Shown here piece by piece: positions 1-9,116 of a stretch of DNA of 60,491 nucleotides. This stretch comes from an uncultured Sulfitobacter sp. GTDB taxonomy: Bacteria; Pseudomonadota; Alphaproteobacteria; Rhodobacterales; Rhodobacteraceae. The notes below the pieces were generated by a model. That model was not told the DNA's origin. It saw nothing but the letters and a program-made list of their open reading frames with translations, and did not search any database. The position numbers and the translations under genes were made by a program. Each line of letters starts with the position of its first letter. Positions within the stretch are counted from its first letter, which is position 1. The stretch lies in NCBI GenBank assembly GCA_913060815.1, contig CAJXSZ010000018.1, positions 1-60,491 of the forward strand, written 5' to 3'.

Positions 1-48
1 CGAGATTTCTGCCTGTCTCGTGGGCTCGGAGATGTGTATAAGAGACAG
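1..48 (+). other. Illumina Nextera adapter (not genomic)
   Basis: The first 48 bases match the Nextera i7 adapter layout: CGAGAT (1-6, end of the P7 primer), an 8-base index TTCTGCCT (7-14, the N703-type index), then the 34-base read-2 transposase adapter (15-48). The last 19 bases (30-48) are the Tn5 mosaic end AGATGTGTATAAGAGACAG. The genome therefore begins at base 49, and the native upstream region of leuD is missing. Confidence 0.97.
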
Positions 49-59
49 GGACCACACCA

Positions 60-665
60 ATGAACAAATTCACCACCCTCAGCGGCATCGCCGCGCCCAT
101 GCCCCTGATCAACATCGACACGGACATGATCATCCCAAAGCAATTCCTCAAAACCATCAAACGTTCGGGCCTTGGCGTGAACCTGTTTGACGAGATGCGC
201 TATGACGATGACCGCAACGAGATCCCCGATTTCGTGCTCAACAAACCACAGTACCGCGATGCGCAGATCCTTGTGGCAGGCGACAACTTCGGCTGCGGCT
301 CCTCGCGTGAACACGCGCCTTGGGCGATTGCCGATTTCGGCATCACCTGCGTGATTGCGCCGTCCTATGCGGACATCTTCTACAACAACTGCTTCAAGAA
401 CGGCATCCTGCCAATCGTTCTTCCGCAAGAGCAGGTAGATGTTTTGATGAAGGACGCGGAGAAAGGTGCAAACGCACGCATCGAGGTTGATCTGGAAAAC
501 CAGTCCATCACCTCCTCGGACGGCGATGTGTTTACCTTCGAAGTCGATGCCTTCAAAAAGCACTGCCTTATGAACGGCTTGGACGATATCGGCCTCACAA
601 TGGAGAAAGCAGCCTCCATTGACACATTCGAGGCCGCCGCCAGCCAGAGCCGCCCTTGGGTTTAG
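60..665 (+). CDS. leuD: 3-isopropylmalate dehydratase small subunit
   Basis: LeuD is the small subunit of isopropylmalate isomerase, which converts 2-isopropylmalate to 3-isopropylmalate in leucine biosynthesis in the cytoplasm. It works with the large subunit LeuC, which must lie upstream, outside the window. The 201-residue protein has the family length and begins with the usual swivel-domain start. It carries the diagnostic [17 protein letters not shown] loop around residues 73-89. Only 11 genomic bases remain before the ATG because adapter sequence replaces the rest, so the promoter and part of the ribosome binding site cannot be judged. The same strand continues through two passenger genes to leuB. 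Confidence 0.97.
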   Translation: MNKFTTLSGIAAPMPLINIDTDMIIPKQFLKTIKRSGLGVNLFDEMRYDDDRNEIPDFVLNKPQYRDAQILVAGDNFGCGSSREHAPWAIADFGITCVIAPSYADIFYNNCFKNGILPIVLPQEQVDVLMKDAEKGANARIEVDLENQSITSSDGDVFTFEVDAFKKHCLMNGLDDIGLTMEKAASIDTFEAAASQSRPWV

Positions 666-716
666 ACTTGATAGATTAACATTTAATTAGGTTGTTCTAA
701 AATTTAAGCGATTTCC

Positions 717-745
717 CTAGTGGGCTATGACGTATGGCCCACTAG
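717..745 (+). terminator. hairpin downstream of leuD
   Basis: A perfect 9-bp inverted repeat (CTAGTGGGC at 717-725, GCCCACTAG at 737-745) with an 11-base loop lies 51 bases after the leuD stop. There is no U-tract, so it may be a weak terminator or an mRNA 3'-end stabiliser. Apart from this hairpin I see no gene in 666-969. Confidence 0.4.
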
Positions 746-969
746 ATGTTGCGGCTGCCACATTTGCGCCCCGCAAATGATGCAAGAACGCACCACCCTC
801 TCCCTCAAAACGCCCCCTCCCTTGGGTCAAGTGATCTTACAGTCTTGAGAACTAAGGCGAAAGGAGGCACGATTGTGACAACAATGAGGCAGGCCTTCTC
901 GACCCGAAGGCATCAAGTTGGGACAAGCTCGCGACAAACGCGGCTGACCAGTTTGAAAGGGATAGAACG

Positions 970-1812
970 TTGATAGTACGTATGACCAGCGCTGCGGCGC
1001 GTGGACTTTTGGTTGCGACCATGATCATGACGCCGGCGCTTATTCTGCCGGGTCTGTCCAGTGACACCACGCAGATTGTCCTGCTTGTCGCCCTGTTGGC
1101 TGCGGTCATGACTTTTGTCGAATACAACTCCGACTTCCCCAGTATCGTCGAGTTCCGCGATGCGGCGCCGTTCAACCGTCTGCGGTTTACAACCCTTTTC
1201 GCCATCATCTTTCTGCTCAGCGCCATCGTAAAAGGCATGAGCGATCCGACATTGCTCACAGCGAGCCTCACACGTATCGGCACGATTGTGGGCGAAGCGA
1301 TGGATTTTCCCTACTCGCCCGTGCGGATGGTTGTACTGATGCTTCCTTCTGACTCCAACTACGAGACTGTGAGCTTTGTGCGCATGGCCGCAGGGCTGTC
1401 CTATCTTATCTCCCTCATTGCGATGACGGCCTTCCTCATTCTGGTCCGCATTATGAACTGGCCCGCACGTTCTGGCGCGTTCAATGTCTGGGTCAACCTG
1501 CCTTTGTTTGATCCCACCGCGGGGGGTGATGTGCTTGAGCGGTTGCAGCGCGATGCGCGGATCAACATTGCTCTTGGCTTTTTGCTGCCATTTGCACTGC
1601 CCGCGATGGTCAAACTGGCCGCTGATCTGATAGACCCTGTTACATTGCAGAACCCGCAAACCCTCATTTGGACAATCGCAGCATGGGCCTTTCTTCCCGC
1701 CAGCATCATCATGCGCGGCATCGCTATGGGCAAGATCGCCGATATGATCGAGGAGAAGCGCAAGCGCGCTTATGCCCAACAGGCGGCCAGCGAAGGCTTG
1801 CAAGCCGCCTGA
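970..1812 (+). CDS. multi-pass membrane protein of unknown function
   Basis: I do not know the function. The 280-residue protein is hydrophobic, with about six predicted membrane segments, including one near residues 10-30, one near 35-50 and one near 70-85, and a charged C-terminal tail (EEKRKR). Its position between leuD and the endonuclease-like gene before leuB is an arrangement I recall from roseobacters. The chosen TTG start has an AAAGGGA-like ribosome site 7 bases upstream. An ATG at 982 is a possible alternative. The stop codon overlaps the beginning of the next frame, which suggests translational coupling. Confidence 0.75.
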   Translation: MIVRMTSAAARGLLVATMIMTPALILPGLSSDTTQIVLLVALLAAVMTFVEYNSDFPSIVEFRDAAPFNRLRFTTLFAIIFLLSAIVKGMSDPTLLTASLTRIGTIVGEAMDFPYSPVRMVVLMLPSDSNYETVSFVRMAAGLSYLISLIAMTAFLILVRIMNWPARSGAFNVWVNLPLFDPTAGGDVLERLQRDARINIALGFLLPFALPAMVKLAADLIDPVTLQNPQTLIWTIAAWAFLPASIIMRGIAMGKIADMIEEKRKRAYAQQAASEGLQAA

Positions 1813-1823
1813 TCCGTCATTGT

Positions 1824-2816
1824 TTGGGAGCGGTGCTGCTCTTGTGCAGCGCGATAACCGCTGCCACAGCAGACCCCATCCGCATCGCAACTTTCAATGC
1901 AGAGCTGACCCGCAAGGGCCCTGGCCTGCTGCTGCGCGACATACTCAAAGGTGAAGACCCGCAGCTCGCGGCATTTACTGCGCTGATGCTAGACATCCGC
2001 CCGGATGTGATCGCCTTGCAGGGCATCGATTACGATCTGGAGCAACGCGCACTTACCGAGCTGATCAAGGCGCTGGAAAAGGCGGGCCTCCCCTACCCTT
2101 ACAGCTTCACCGCTGCCCCGAATGCAGGGCAGGCAAGCGGGCTGGACCTGAACGGCAACGGACGTCTTGGCGATGCCGATGATGCCCACGGATTTGGCCG
2201 CTACAACGGCATGGGCGGCATGGCCGTCCTGTCGCGGTTTGAAATTCTGCACGACGCGGTTGAGGATTACACAACCCTCCTCTGGCGTGATCTGGACGGT
2301 CACATCTTCCCCATTGTCGATGGCGAGCCTTTTGGTGGTGCGGAAGTATTTGCCGCGCACCGTTTGTCGTCACGAAACCATTGGGTGATCCCGATCGCGA
2401 CACCAGTCAGTGGCACGCTGCGTTTGATGACATTTCACGCAACGCCGCCGCTCTATGACGGGAGCGAGGATCGCAATGGCCGTCGCAACCATGATGAGGT
2501 TGCCTTTTGGAACCGCTATATCGCGCAGGACACGGGCACCGATCCTATCATCTTGCTTGGCACTGCCAATGTTGACCCGAAGCGGGGCAGCGGCAGGTGC
2601 TGCGCGATCCAGACGCTTCTGGGATCAGACGCTTTGCAAAATCCATTTGGCGACACCCCCACCGCAGTTTTCTCGGATAAGATGCCAGACGGTTTACAGG
2701 TGGATTACCTTTTGCCTTCGTCAGACTTGCGCATCACGACACAGGGCGTAGTGGCCAACGCACAAGCAAGCCGCCATAGCCTGTTGTGGGTAGACATTGC
2801 CCCCACCAATCCTTGA
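1824..2816 (+). CDS. secreted endonuclease/exonuclease/phosphatase family protein
   Basis: The mature part begins with IRIATFN, the first strand of the endonuclease/exonuclease/phosphatase (EEP) fold, followed by the RPDVIALQGID motif. Near the C-terminus are the LLGTANVDP and HSLLWVDI segments that match the late catalytic motifs. The HSLLW segment stands where many members have the catalytic His. A hydrophobic stretch ending in ATA-DP looks like a signal peptide, so the enzyme is probably periplasmic or exported. No ATG is available after the upstream stop (1810-1812). TTG at 1824, GTG at 1833 or CTG at 1809 are the candidates, so the exact start is uncertain. The substrate is unknown. It is probably coupled to the membrane protein gene before it. 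Confidence 0.75.
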   Translation: MGAVLLLCSAITAATADPIRIATFNAELTRKGPGLLLRDILKGEDPQLAAFTALMLDIRPDVIALQGIDYDLEQRALTELIKALEKAGLPYPYSFTAAPNAGQASGLDLNGNGRLGDADDAHGFGRYNGMGGMAVLSRFEILHDAVEDYTTLLWRDLDGHIFPIVDGEPFGGAEVFAAHRLSSRNHWVIPIATPVSGTLRLMTFHATPPLYDGSEDRNGRRNHDEVAFWNRYIAQDTGTDPIILLGTANVDPKRGSGRCCAIQTLLGSDALQNPFGDTPTAVFSDKMPDGLQVDYLLPSSDLRITTQGVVANAQASRHSLLWVDIAPTNP

Positions 2817-2870
2817 CGCTCCTGCGCCCGTAGGCTAGCCCGTCATGAGCATATTTCAGGAGATTTTCCC

Positions 2871-3977
2871 ATGGCAAACCCGACCCTTTTGATCCTCGCC
2901 GGTGACGGCATCGGCCCCGAAGTTATGGGTCAGGTCACCCGCATCATCGACTGGTTCGGTGCCAAGCGTGATCTCAAGTTCGATGTTGAGCATGATCTTG
3001 TTGGCGGTGCGGCATATGACAAACACGGCACGCCGCTGCATGACGACACGATGGCCCGCGCGCTCGAAGTAGACGCGGTGCTGCTCGGTGCTGTGGGCGG
3101 TCCGAAATACGATGATCTGGATTTCTCGGTAAAGCCCGAGCGGGGGTTGCTGCGCCTGCGCAAGGAGATGGACCTCTTCTCCAACCTGCGCCCTGCGCAG
3201 TGCTTTGACGCACTGGCCGATTTCTCCTCGCTCAAGCCGGAGTTGGTTGCGGGCCTCGACATTATGATCGTGCGCGAATTGACCAGCGGCGTCTATTTCG
3301 GAGAGCCGCGCGGCATCTTCGAAGAAGGCAACGAGCGTGTCGGCATCAACACCCAGCGCTACACAGAGAGCGAGATTGACCGTGTTGCGCGTTCCGCGTT
3401 TGAGCTGGCGCGCCGCCGTGGCAACAAAGTCTGCTCCATGGAAAAAGCTAACGTGATGGAAAGCGGCATCCTGTGGCGCGAAGTCGTCCAGAAAGTCCAC
3501 GACGAGGATTATCCTGATGTCGAGCTCAGCCACATGTACGCTGACAATGGCGCGATGCAGCTGGTCCGCGCACCAAAGCAGTTCGATGTGATCGTTACCG
3601 ATAACCTTTTCGGCGATATCCTGAGCGATTGTGCTGCGATGCTTACAGGGTCGCTGGGTATGTTGCCTTCCGCCTCACTGGGTCTGCCCAATGAAGATGG
3701 TCGTCCCAAGGCGCTGTATGAGCCCGTGCATGGCTCCGCCCCCGACATTGCAGGTCAGGGCAAAGCCAACCCGATTGCCTGTATCCTCAGCTTCGCCATG
3801 GCGCTGCGCTATTCCTTTGATCAGGGTGATGAGGCGACACGTCTGGAGCAAGCGGTTGAGAAAGTACTCGCCGATGGCGCACGGACGGCGGACCTGATGG
3901 GCGAGGCAGGTGGCACGCCGATCTCTACCACCGATATGGGCGATGTCATCCTCAAAGCCCTCGACGAGAGCCTTTAA
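2871..3977 (+). CDS. leuB: 3-isopropylmalate dehydrogenase
   Basis: LeuB oxidises and decarboxylates 3-isopropylmalate to 2-oxoisocaproate with NAD+, the step after LeuCD in leucine biosynthesis. The 368-residue length is normal. Visible signatures are the nucleotide-binding start [13 protein letters not shown], the [12 protein letters not shown] loop, the substrate-binding arginines around [15 protein letters not shown], and the dehydrogenase signature NLFGDILSD near residue 245. The ATG has an AGGAGA ribosome site about 7 bases upstream. It lies on the same strand as leuD, separated by two genes. The stop overlaps the stop of the convergent small gene by 4 bases. Confidence 0.97.
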   Translation: MANPTLLILAGDGIGPEVMGQVTRIIDWFGAKRDLKFDVEHDLVGGAAYDKHGTPLHDDTMARALEVDAVLLGAVGGPKYDDLDFSVKPERGLLRLRKEMDLFSNLRPAQCFDALADFSSLKPELVAGLDIMIVRELTSGVYFGEPRGIFEEGNERVGINTQRYTESEIDRVARSAFELARRRGNKVCSMEKANVMESGILWREVVQKVHDEDYPDVELSHMYADNGAMQLVRAPKQFDVIVTDNLFGDILSDCAAMLTGSLGMLPSASLGLPNEDGRPKALYEPVHGSAPDIAGQGKANPIACILSFAMALRYSFDQGDEATRLEQAVEKVLADGARTADLMGEAGGTPISTTDMGDVILKALDESL

Positions 3978-4225
3978 GCGCGGGCAACCAGACCTTTGCG
4001 GGCGTTCATCTCAAACGTCACGAGGCTGTCCATTGCCCCGTCTTGCATCCCGCAGACGCGCCAAACATGCGGCGTGTCTGTTGGCAGGACAGACAGGACA
4101 CGCCCGCAGCGATAGCCGTTGCTGGAGATAAGCTCGGCCGCGATGTCGTGCCGTTCCGCATCACTCAAAGGTGCGATCCCGGTGACGGCAATATTGCCTG
4201 CAAGGTCGATGGCTGAAAGTTTCAT
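3974..4225 (-). CDS. conserved hypothetical protein
   Basis: An 83-residue soluble protein with no domain I recognise. The ATG at 4225 has GAGG 6 bases upstream. An in-frame ATG at 4237 would add four residues. The N-terminal half reads like a small alpha/beta fold ([16 protein letters not shown]). Its 3' end overlaps leuB by 4 bases in a tail-to-tail arrangement, and it has the high-GC codon use of its neighbours, which supports a real gene. It stands alone on this strand. Confidence 0.65.
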   Translation of the reverse strand: MKLSAIDLAGNIAVTGIAPLSDAERHDIAAELISSNGYRCGRVLSVLPTDTPHVWRVCGMQDGAMDSLVTFEMNARKGLVARA

Positions 4226-4363
4226 ACTGCGCCTCATTTCTGCTGCCTTCAGCGTCAGATGATAAAGCGGCGGAAATGTGGCATTTGATTTAATGCCCTT
4301 TCGCGATTGAGCGTAATTGCAAAAACAGGCAGGTTTGTCACATCATTGCTACAGGATCACCCC

Positions 4364-5455
4364 ATGACCGAGACGCCCATCCTTGCCGAATTCCTCTTGC
4401 CCACCAATGAACTGCGCGATGATCTTCCGTTCTACACGAAGACGCTGGGCATGCGGCTCGAGAGCATCTTTCCCGCCGATGATCCAAGTGTGGCAAGCTT
4501 TTCGGGCCACGGCATGCGCCTGCGGATCGAGAAGGGCGCGGATGTCGGTGTGGGCCATCTGCGCATTCTGACCGATGATGTGGATGGCTTTGCAGATGGT
4601 GCCCGGGAGTTGACAGCGCCTAATGGCACCCGCGTCTCGATTGTCCCGCTCACGCCGCAAATTGAGCAGATCGATACACAGCATGAATTTGCCGTGCGCC
4701 GTCTTGCCGATGAAGCGCCTTGGGTCATTGGTCGTGCTGGCATGCACTACCGCGATCTCATCCCCTCACGGCTGGGCGGTTCCATCATTGCGAGCCATAT
4801 CCGCATCCCCGATGGCGGGCCTGTGCCCGACATGGTGCATTATCACACAGTCGGGTTTCAGCTTATCTTCTGCTATCGCGGCTGGGTTGATGTTTTATAC
4901 GAGGACCAAGGTGACGTTATCCGCTTGCACGCGGGTGATTGCGTCACCCAGCCCCCTGGCATTCGCCACCGCGTGGTTGAGGCGTCCCCCAATATCGAAG
5001 TAATCGAGATTGGCGTGCCAGCCGAGCATGTGACCACGATTGACCACGACTTCACCCTGCCTAACGGTAAGGGCGATCCCTCACGCGAATGGGATGGCCA
5101 GACGTTCGTGCACCACGTCAAAGAGACCGCAACATGGGCACCCGCCCATATCCCCGGCTTCACCGCTCGCGACACTGGCATTACAGCGGGGACCAAGGGC
5201 GTGGCAGGCATCCATGTGATCCGCCGTGGCGAGGGGCCTTCCCCCGCTTTCTCGCACGATGCAGACATCCATTTCACCTTCATGATGGAAGGCACCATGA
5301 CCCTGAGTGCCGATGGTCAGGAACCGCGCAGCCTGCAAGCTGGCGACGGCTTCGTGATCCCGCCAGATATGAAAGTGCAGTACCTCGACGCATCAGAAGA
5401 TATGGAATTGCTCGAAGTCGCCTTACGCGGTGACTTCACGACCAACCTAGCCTAG
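4364..5455 (+). CDS. VOC-like plus double cupin domain protein
   Basis: A 363-residue protein in three parts. Residues about 1-100 resemble a glyoxalase/VOC half (LPTNELRDDLPFYTKTLGMRLESI). Residues about 140-235 form a cupin with HYHTVGFQLIFCYRGWVDV and GDCVTQPPGIRHRV, which includes the histidines that usually bind a metal. Residues about 265-360 form a second cupin (HFTFMMEGTMTL, GDGFVIPPDMK). Such proteins are often dioxygenases, isomerases or sugar-binding enzymes, but I cannot name the substrate. The ATG at 4364 follows an AGGA site; an upstream in-frame start at 4307 lacks one. The stop overlaps that of xylB by 4 bases, tail to tail. Confidence 0.75.
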   Translation: MTETPILAEFLLPTNELRDDLPFYTKTLGMRLESIFPADDPSVASFSGHGMRLRIEKGADVGVGHLRILTDDVDGFADGARELTAPNGTRVSIVPLTPQIEQIDTQHEFAVRRLADEAPWVIGRAGMHYRDLIPSRLGGSIIASHIRIPDGGPVPDMVHYHTVGFQLIFCYRGWVDVLYEDQGDVIRLHAGDCVTQPPGIRHRVVEASPNIEVIEIGVPAEHVTTIDHDFTLPNGKGDPSREWDGQTFVHHVKETATWAPAHIPGFTARDTGITAGTKGVAGIHVIRRGEGPSPAFSHDADIHFTFMMEGTMTLSADGQEPRSLQAGDGFVIPPDMKVQYLDASEDMELLEVALRGDFTTNLA

Positions 5456-6903
5456 CCAAGTGCTTTGAGCGCGGGGTAAAGCCTGCGGAAATCCGAATAT
5501 GCCGCATCATATGCTGGCACCAAGCGGTCGTTAGGCATGATTACTTCAGCGGTCTTTGGAGGTGTCATCACATCCTCCACCGCAGCCCCTGTTGCGGCAA
5601 CAATACCGAGGCGTGCAGCACCCAAGGCTGCACCAAACTCCTGACCTGCAGGAATATGCAGCGGCGTGTGCAGCACAGTTGCCAACATCTCGAGCCAATA
5701 GCGCGACGCGGCACCACCGCCGATTGCGTACAAAGTCTTGAACCGCGCACCCGTAGAGGCAATCGCTTCGAACCCGTCGCGTAGGCCGAAACAGACGCCT
5801 TCCAGCACCGCTTGGGTCAAATCCTGCGGTGTGGTGTTCGTGCCTAGACCTGTGAAGCCACCGCGCACATGGGCGTCGTTATGCGGTGTCCTCTCGCCCG
5901 ACAGATAAGGCGCGAAATGCACCGGACCGGGGTCGCGCAAATTGGCGCCCAAACCCGCCGTCAGCGCCGCAGGGCTTTGCCCCGTGATCGTGCCCAGCCA
6001 TGTCATGCTATCGGCTGCGGCCAGCATGACCGACATTTGATACCAGCGGTCTGGCACCGCATGGCAAAAACTGTGCACGGATGTCTGGGGGGCGGGAACC
6101 AATTGATCGCGCGCAACCAGCACCACGCCCGAGGTTCCAAGCGAGACAAACCCCTGCCCTTCATGTACCGCGCCCATACCACAAGCAGCAGCGGCGTTAT
6201 CACCCGCCCCGCCCGCGACAGAAACATTCCTCGAGACGCCCCACTGCGCCGCGATTTCGGGGCGCAGGGTTCCAGCAGGCGCACAGCCTTCTACCAGCTC
6301 TGGCATCTGATCGGGCCTTATGCCGCTGCGCTCCAACAGCTCTGGCGACCAGTCCCGCACGCGCACATCAAGCCACGCGGTGCCCGCGCTGTCAGACATA
6401 TCTGATACATGAGCCCCCGTGAGATAGTGGTTCAGGAACGCCGCAGGCAAAAGTACCTTTGCAATGCGAGAAAAGACCTCTGGTTCATGCTGCTTTACCC
6501 AAGCCAGCTTGGGCGCTGTAAAACCGGGAAAGACGATGTTGCCTGAGACCTCGCGAAAGGCGGGATCCGCGTCCATCTGCGCGGCCTGCGCATGACTGCG
6601 CGTGTCGTTCCACAAAATGCAGGGGCGCAATACATTGTTGCTCTCATCCAGCAGGGTCGCGCCATGCATGTGGCCGGCAACACCAATCCCTTTCAACGCT
6701 GCAAATGCGGGACAGTTCTGCCGCAAGGTTGCAACGGCGGTATGCAAAGCATCAATCCAGTCCTGCGGATCCTGCTCTGACCACCCTGTGTGAGGCTGGG
6801 CCACGCTATATCCAGCTTCCGCCACCCCAAGGAGTTCGGACCGTTCGTTCACAAGGACCAGACGTAGGCCAGATGTCCCAAGATCAATTCCAAGAAAGCT
6901 CAT
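5452..6903 (-). CDS. xylB: xylulokinase
   Basis: XylB phosphorylates D-xylulose to xylulose 5-phosphate with ATP, feeding the pentose phosphate pathway. The 483-residue FGGY-family kinase begins with FLGIDLGTSGLRLVL, the first phosphate-binding loop. It has the HMHGATLLD region that follows in xylulokinases, the GGAGDNAAAACGMG motif with the catalytic Asp, and the C-terminal ATP-binding segment AIGGGAASRYWLEM. No xylose isomerase or sugar transporter is adjacent here, so the gene is isolated from its usual partners. Another pentulose or polyol-derived substrate cannot be excluded. Confidence 0.9.
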   Translation of the reverse strand: MSFLGIDLGTSGLRLVLVNERSELLGVAEAGYSVAQPHTGWSEQDPQDWIDALHTAVATLRQNCPAFAALKGIGVAGHMHGATLLDESNNVLRPCILWNDTRSHAQAAQMDADPAFREVSGNIVFPGFTAPKLAWVKQHEPEVFSRIAKVLLPAAFLNHYLTGAHVSDMSDSAGTAWLDVRVRDWSPELLERSGIRPDQMPELVEGCAPAGTLRPEIAAQWGVSRNVSVAGGAGDNAAAACGMGAVHEGQGFVSLGTSGVVLVARDQLVPAPQTSVHSFCHAVPDRWYQMSVMLAAADSMTWLGTITGQSPAALTAGLGANLRDPGPVHFAPYLSGERTPHNDAHVRGGFTGLGTNTTPQDLTQAVLEGVCFGLRDGFEAIASTGARFKTLYAIGGGAASRYWLEMLATVLHTPLHIPAGQEFGAALGAARLGIVAATGAAVEDVMTPPKTAEVIMPNDRLVPAYDAAYSDFRRLYPALKALG

Positions 6904-6970
6904 ATGAAAACGCTAGTTCAGAACAGACGGTTTGCCCAGACAGGATTGACACATACGCACAGGGTCACTC

Positions 6971-8206
6971 TTACGGAAACAACTGCTTCAGCAAGGTAGG
7001 GATCGCTTTCTTGAGGGCAAAGAACCCTTTGGTCGCATGCGGCCACGCCACAGTGTCATAGGTGCGGCGCACCTGATGGATTTGAATACCCGCCGCCTGC
7101 ACATCTGACTGGGCGGCCTCCAGCGCCTCTGCAACAGGCCCGACAGGGGCATACCCCGTTACCACCTGTTTGACCTGATGCGTGCGACAAGCTGATATGA
7201 TCGCTTGCGCCCAGCTATGTTGATCGGCGATGCATCGCGCGCCGCAAACGCTGCGCATCGCTTCTGCTGCAAAACCTTGCGGTAAGGGCCCGACAGGGAG
7301 CGGTGATCGCCCTTGTGTTGCCAGCACCCCAACTGTGGCCACTGGCGGATGGCTCAGTATATCGTTAAGTCCCATGTCGTCTTCTGTCAGGAGCAGAAGG
7401 TAGTCCCCTTCGATCTGGTCAGCGGTCATCGCAGGGGGAAACGGCCTTCGCAGATGCTCCGCTGTTTCAACTACAGGCCGCACATCGGTTGTCAGTTGGT
7501 GTGTGGGGCAAAACCGCCCGTTGGTAAATTTCGAGATATTCGAGGCGCGGGCGATATAGGGACGTCCCTTTGTGTGGACCCCCGCAACCCAGCGCCACGC
7601 CAGTGTATTCGAGGCTGGATCACCATCCAGCAGATGACGCAGGAAAAAGTCGGCTCCCAGTTCCCAAGGCAAGCGCAGTGTGAATATCCAGATCGACGCA
7701 AACCACATCCGCGCATGATTGTGCAGGTAGCCCGTCGTAAGCAACTCCTCCACCCAAGCATCAAAGCACGCAATCCCTGTCTCGCCGCCGACAGCTTGAG
7801 CGTAGGAAGCGGCCAAGCGGCGGTCTTTGTCGACGCTGTTGAGCTGTCGCAAAAGGCCGGCTTGATAAGCGGGCCAGACGGTCGGATGCTGCTCCAGCCA
7901 GCCTTTGAAGTAGGTCCGCCAGAACACCTCATGGATAAACCGTTCGGCTTTTTCAGCGCTATGTGCGCTCAGGGCGCCTTGCAGCACTTCCGTCTCTGAA
8001 ATCAACCGATGTCTGATCCACGGTGAGAGCGCTGACACATTGGCGCGCTGATCAGGTCCCAAATCATAGTTGCGGCACCGATCATAAATCTCACCGCTGC
8101 GATCAGCAAATAGCGCAAGCCGCGCGAGCCCTGCCGCCCGCGTCGGCGTGAAATCGGGCATTTCGTTCTGTTGGCTTAAATCCGCGATGATCGTCTTTGT
8201 TTTCAT
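6971..8206 (-). CDS. photolyase/cryptochrome-related FAD-binding protein, antenna-like domain at C-terminus
   Basis: Residues about 20-240 match the helical FAD-binding half of photolyases: GYLHNHARMWFAS (159-171), LLDGDPASNTLAWRWVAG (192-209) and PYIARASNISKF (216-227) follow the canonical order. The usual N-terminal alpha/beta antenna domain is missing. Instead, residues about 265-411 form an alpha/beta-looking C-terminal region ending in PHATKGFFALKKAIPTLL, which resembles the end of a photolyase antenna domain. The order therefore looks swapped. DNA repair or light sensing is possible but not shown. The ATG at 8206 overlaps the stop of the upstream methyltransferase gene as ATGA, indicating translational coupling. 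A longer open frame extends upstream but would overlap that gene. Confidence 0.75.
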   Translation of the reverse strand: MKTKTIIADLSQQNEMPDFTPTRAAGLARLALFADRSGEIYDRCRNYDLGPDQRANVSALSPWIRHRLISETEVLQGALSAHSAEKAERFIHEVFWRTYFKGWLEQHPTVWPAYQAGLLRQLNSVDKDRRLAASYAQAVGGETGIACFDAWVEELLTTGYLHNHARMWFASIWIFTLRLPWELGADFFLRHLLDGDPASNTLAWRWVAGVHTKGRPYIARASNISKFTNGRFCPTHQLTTDVRPVVETAEHLRRPFPPAMTADQIEGDYLLLLTEDDMGLNDILSHPPVATVGVLATQGRSPLPVGPLPQGFAAEAMRSVCGARCIADQHSWAQAIISACRTHQVKQVVTGYAPVGPVAEALEAAQSDVQAAGIQIHQVRRTYDTVAWPHATKGFFALKKAIPTLLKQLFP

Positions 8207-9021
8207 CGCGGCGTTTTTGCCCCTGAGAAACGTGGCAGGGCATAGGGCACCTCCCGCTTGTATTGCTCGAACTGCTGACCATAGCGTTTGGCGAAACGCC
8301 GCTCTTTCAAACGCGGCGCGATCAGGCAATAACCCGTCAGCCCCAGCGCCAAAGCAAGCTGGTCGGGCGTCCAGACAGGCACAGTCCATGTTGTCAGCGC
8401 AAATGCGACGTAAATCGGTTGGCGGATTACGCTGAACAAACCACTTGTGGGCATATCGGGAAAGACAGGCTTGATATTTTGCGCCAGCGACATCCAGCCC
8501 AGAGCGCCCGATTGCACTTCGGCACCAGCATCATAGCTGGCCCAGATCAACAGCAGCCACGATATCACATAAAGCGTGCAGATAAGTACGAATACCGCCC
8601 CTTCGGCCTCCCACCAGATGATACCGCTGGGCGTCCAGAGCGCGAACAGCGCCAGTAACTGCATTGACGCGACGATGGCATAGGTTGTCGTGGCTAAGGT
8701 CGGCCCGAAGGCACGCGGGGCCAGCCGCGCCAGAAGTTGCACGCCGCGCCGCGACAAGAGTAGCGAATGGACCAGCGGGAACTGCACCACAAGCGCAGCA
8801 TTTGCCAAGTAAGACCACGGTGCGGGCACTTGGCCAAAACTCTCGGACATGCCAAAGAACATTGCCACAATCATGGCCAGCACAGCGGCCGCAAAAGCTA
8901 TGTGACACACAATGCCGTAAAGCAGCGCCGTGGAAATCCGCGCAACGCCTTTGGGCGCGTGCAGCAGACCCAACACAAGTGTCAAAAGCCGCATCAAAGG
9001 GCGTGTATCCGTTCGTTTCAT
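8203..9021 (-). CDS. integral membrane methyltransferase (isoprenylcysteine methyltransferase/NnrU-like)
   Basis: A 272-residue protein with about six membrane segments. The C-terminal part has SVIRQPIYVAFALTTWTVP and a later ERRFAKRYGQQFEQYKREVP, the pattern of membrane methyltransferases of the isoprenylcysteine carboxyl methyltransferase superfamily. MddA, which methylates methanethiol to dimethylsulfide, and NnrU-like proteins belong to this group. The MddA assignment is attractive for a marine bacterium but is only a possibility. It is the first gene of a two-gene unit with the photolyase-related gene (4-base ATGA overlap) and diverges from the small gene at 9117. Confidence 0.65.
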   Translation of the reverse strand: MKRTDTRPLMRLLTLVLGLLHAPKGVARISTALLYGIVCHIAFAAAVLAMIVAMFFGMSESFGQVPAPWSYLANAALVVQFPLVHSLLLSRRGVQLLARLAPRAFGPTLATTTYAIVASMQLLALFALWTPSGIIWWEAEGAVFVLICTLYVISWLLLIWASYDAGAEVQSGALGWMSLAQNIKPVFPDMPTSGLFSVIRQPIYVAFALTTWTVPVWTPDQLALALGLTGYCLIAPRLKERRFAKRYGQQFEQYKREVPYALPRFSGAKTPR

Positions 9022-9116
9022 ACCAAATCAGATAGCCGCGGAGACCGCCGCGTCTAGGCCGTCTGCCTGCGACCTTTAGGCCTGTGCCGCAGGCATTCGA
9101 GCGCTATCTCTCGCTT

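Noticed and set aside
913..1890. 325-codon minus-strand frame
   Set aside because: It is fully antisense to the membrane protein gene and part of the endonuclease-like gene, with low-complexity composition and no family pattern.
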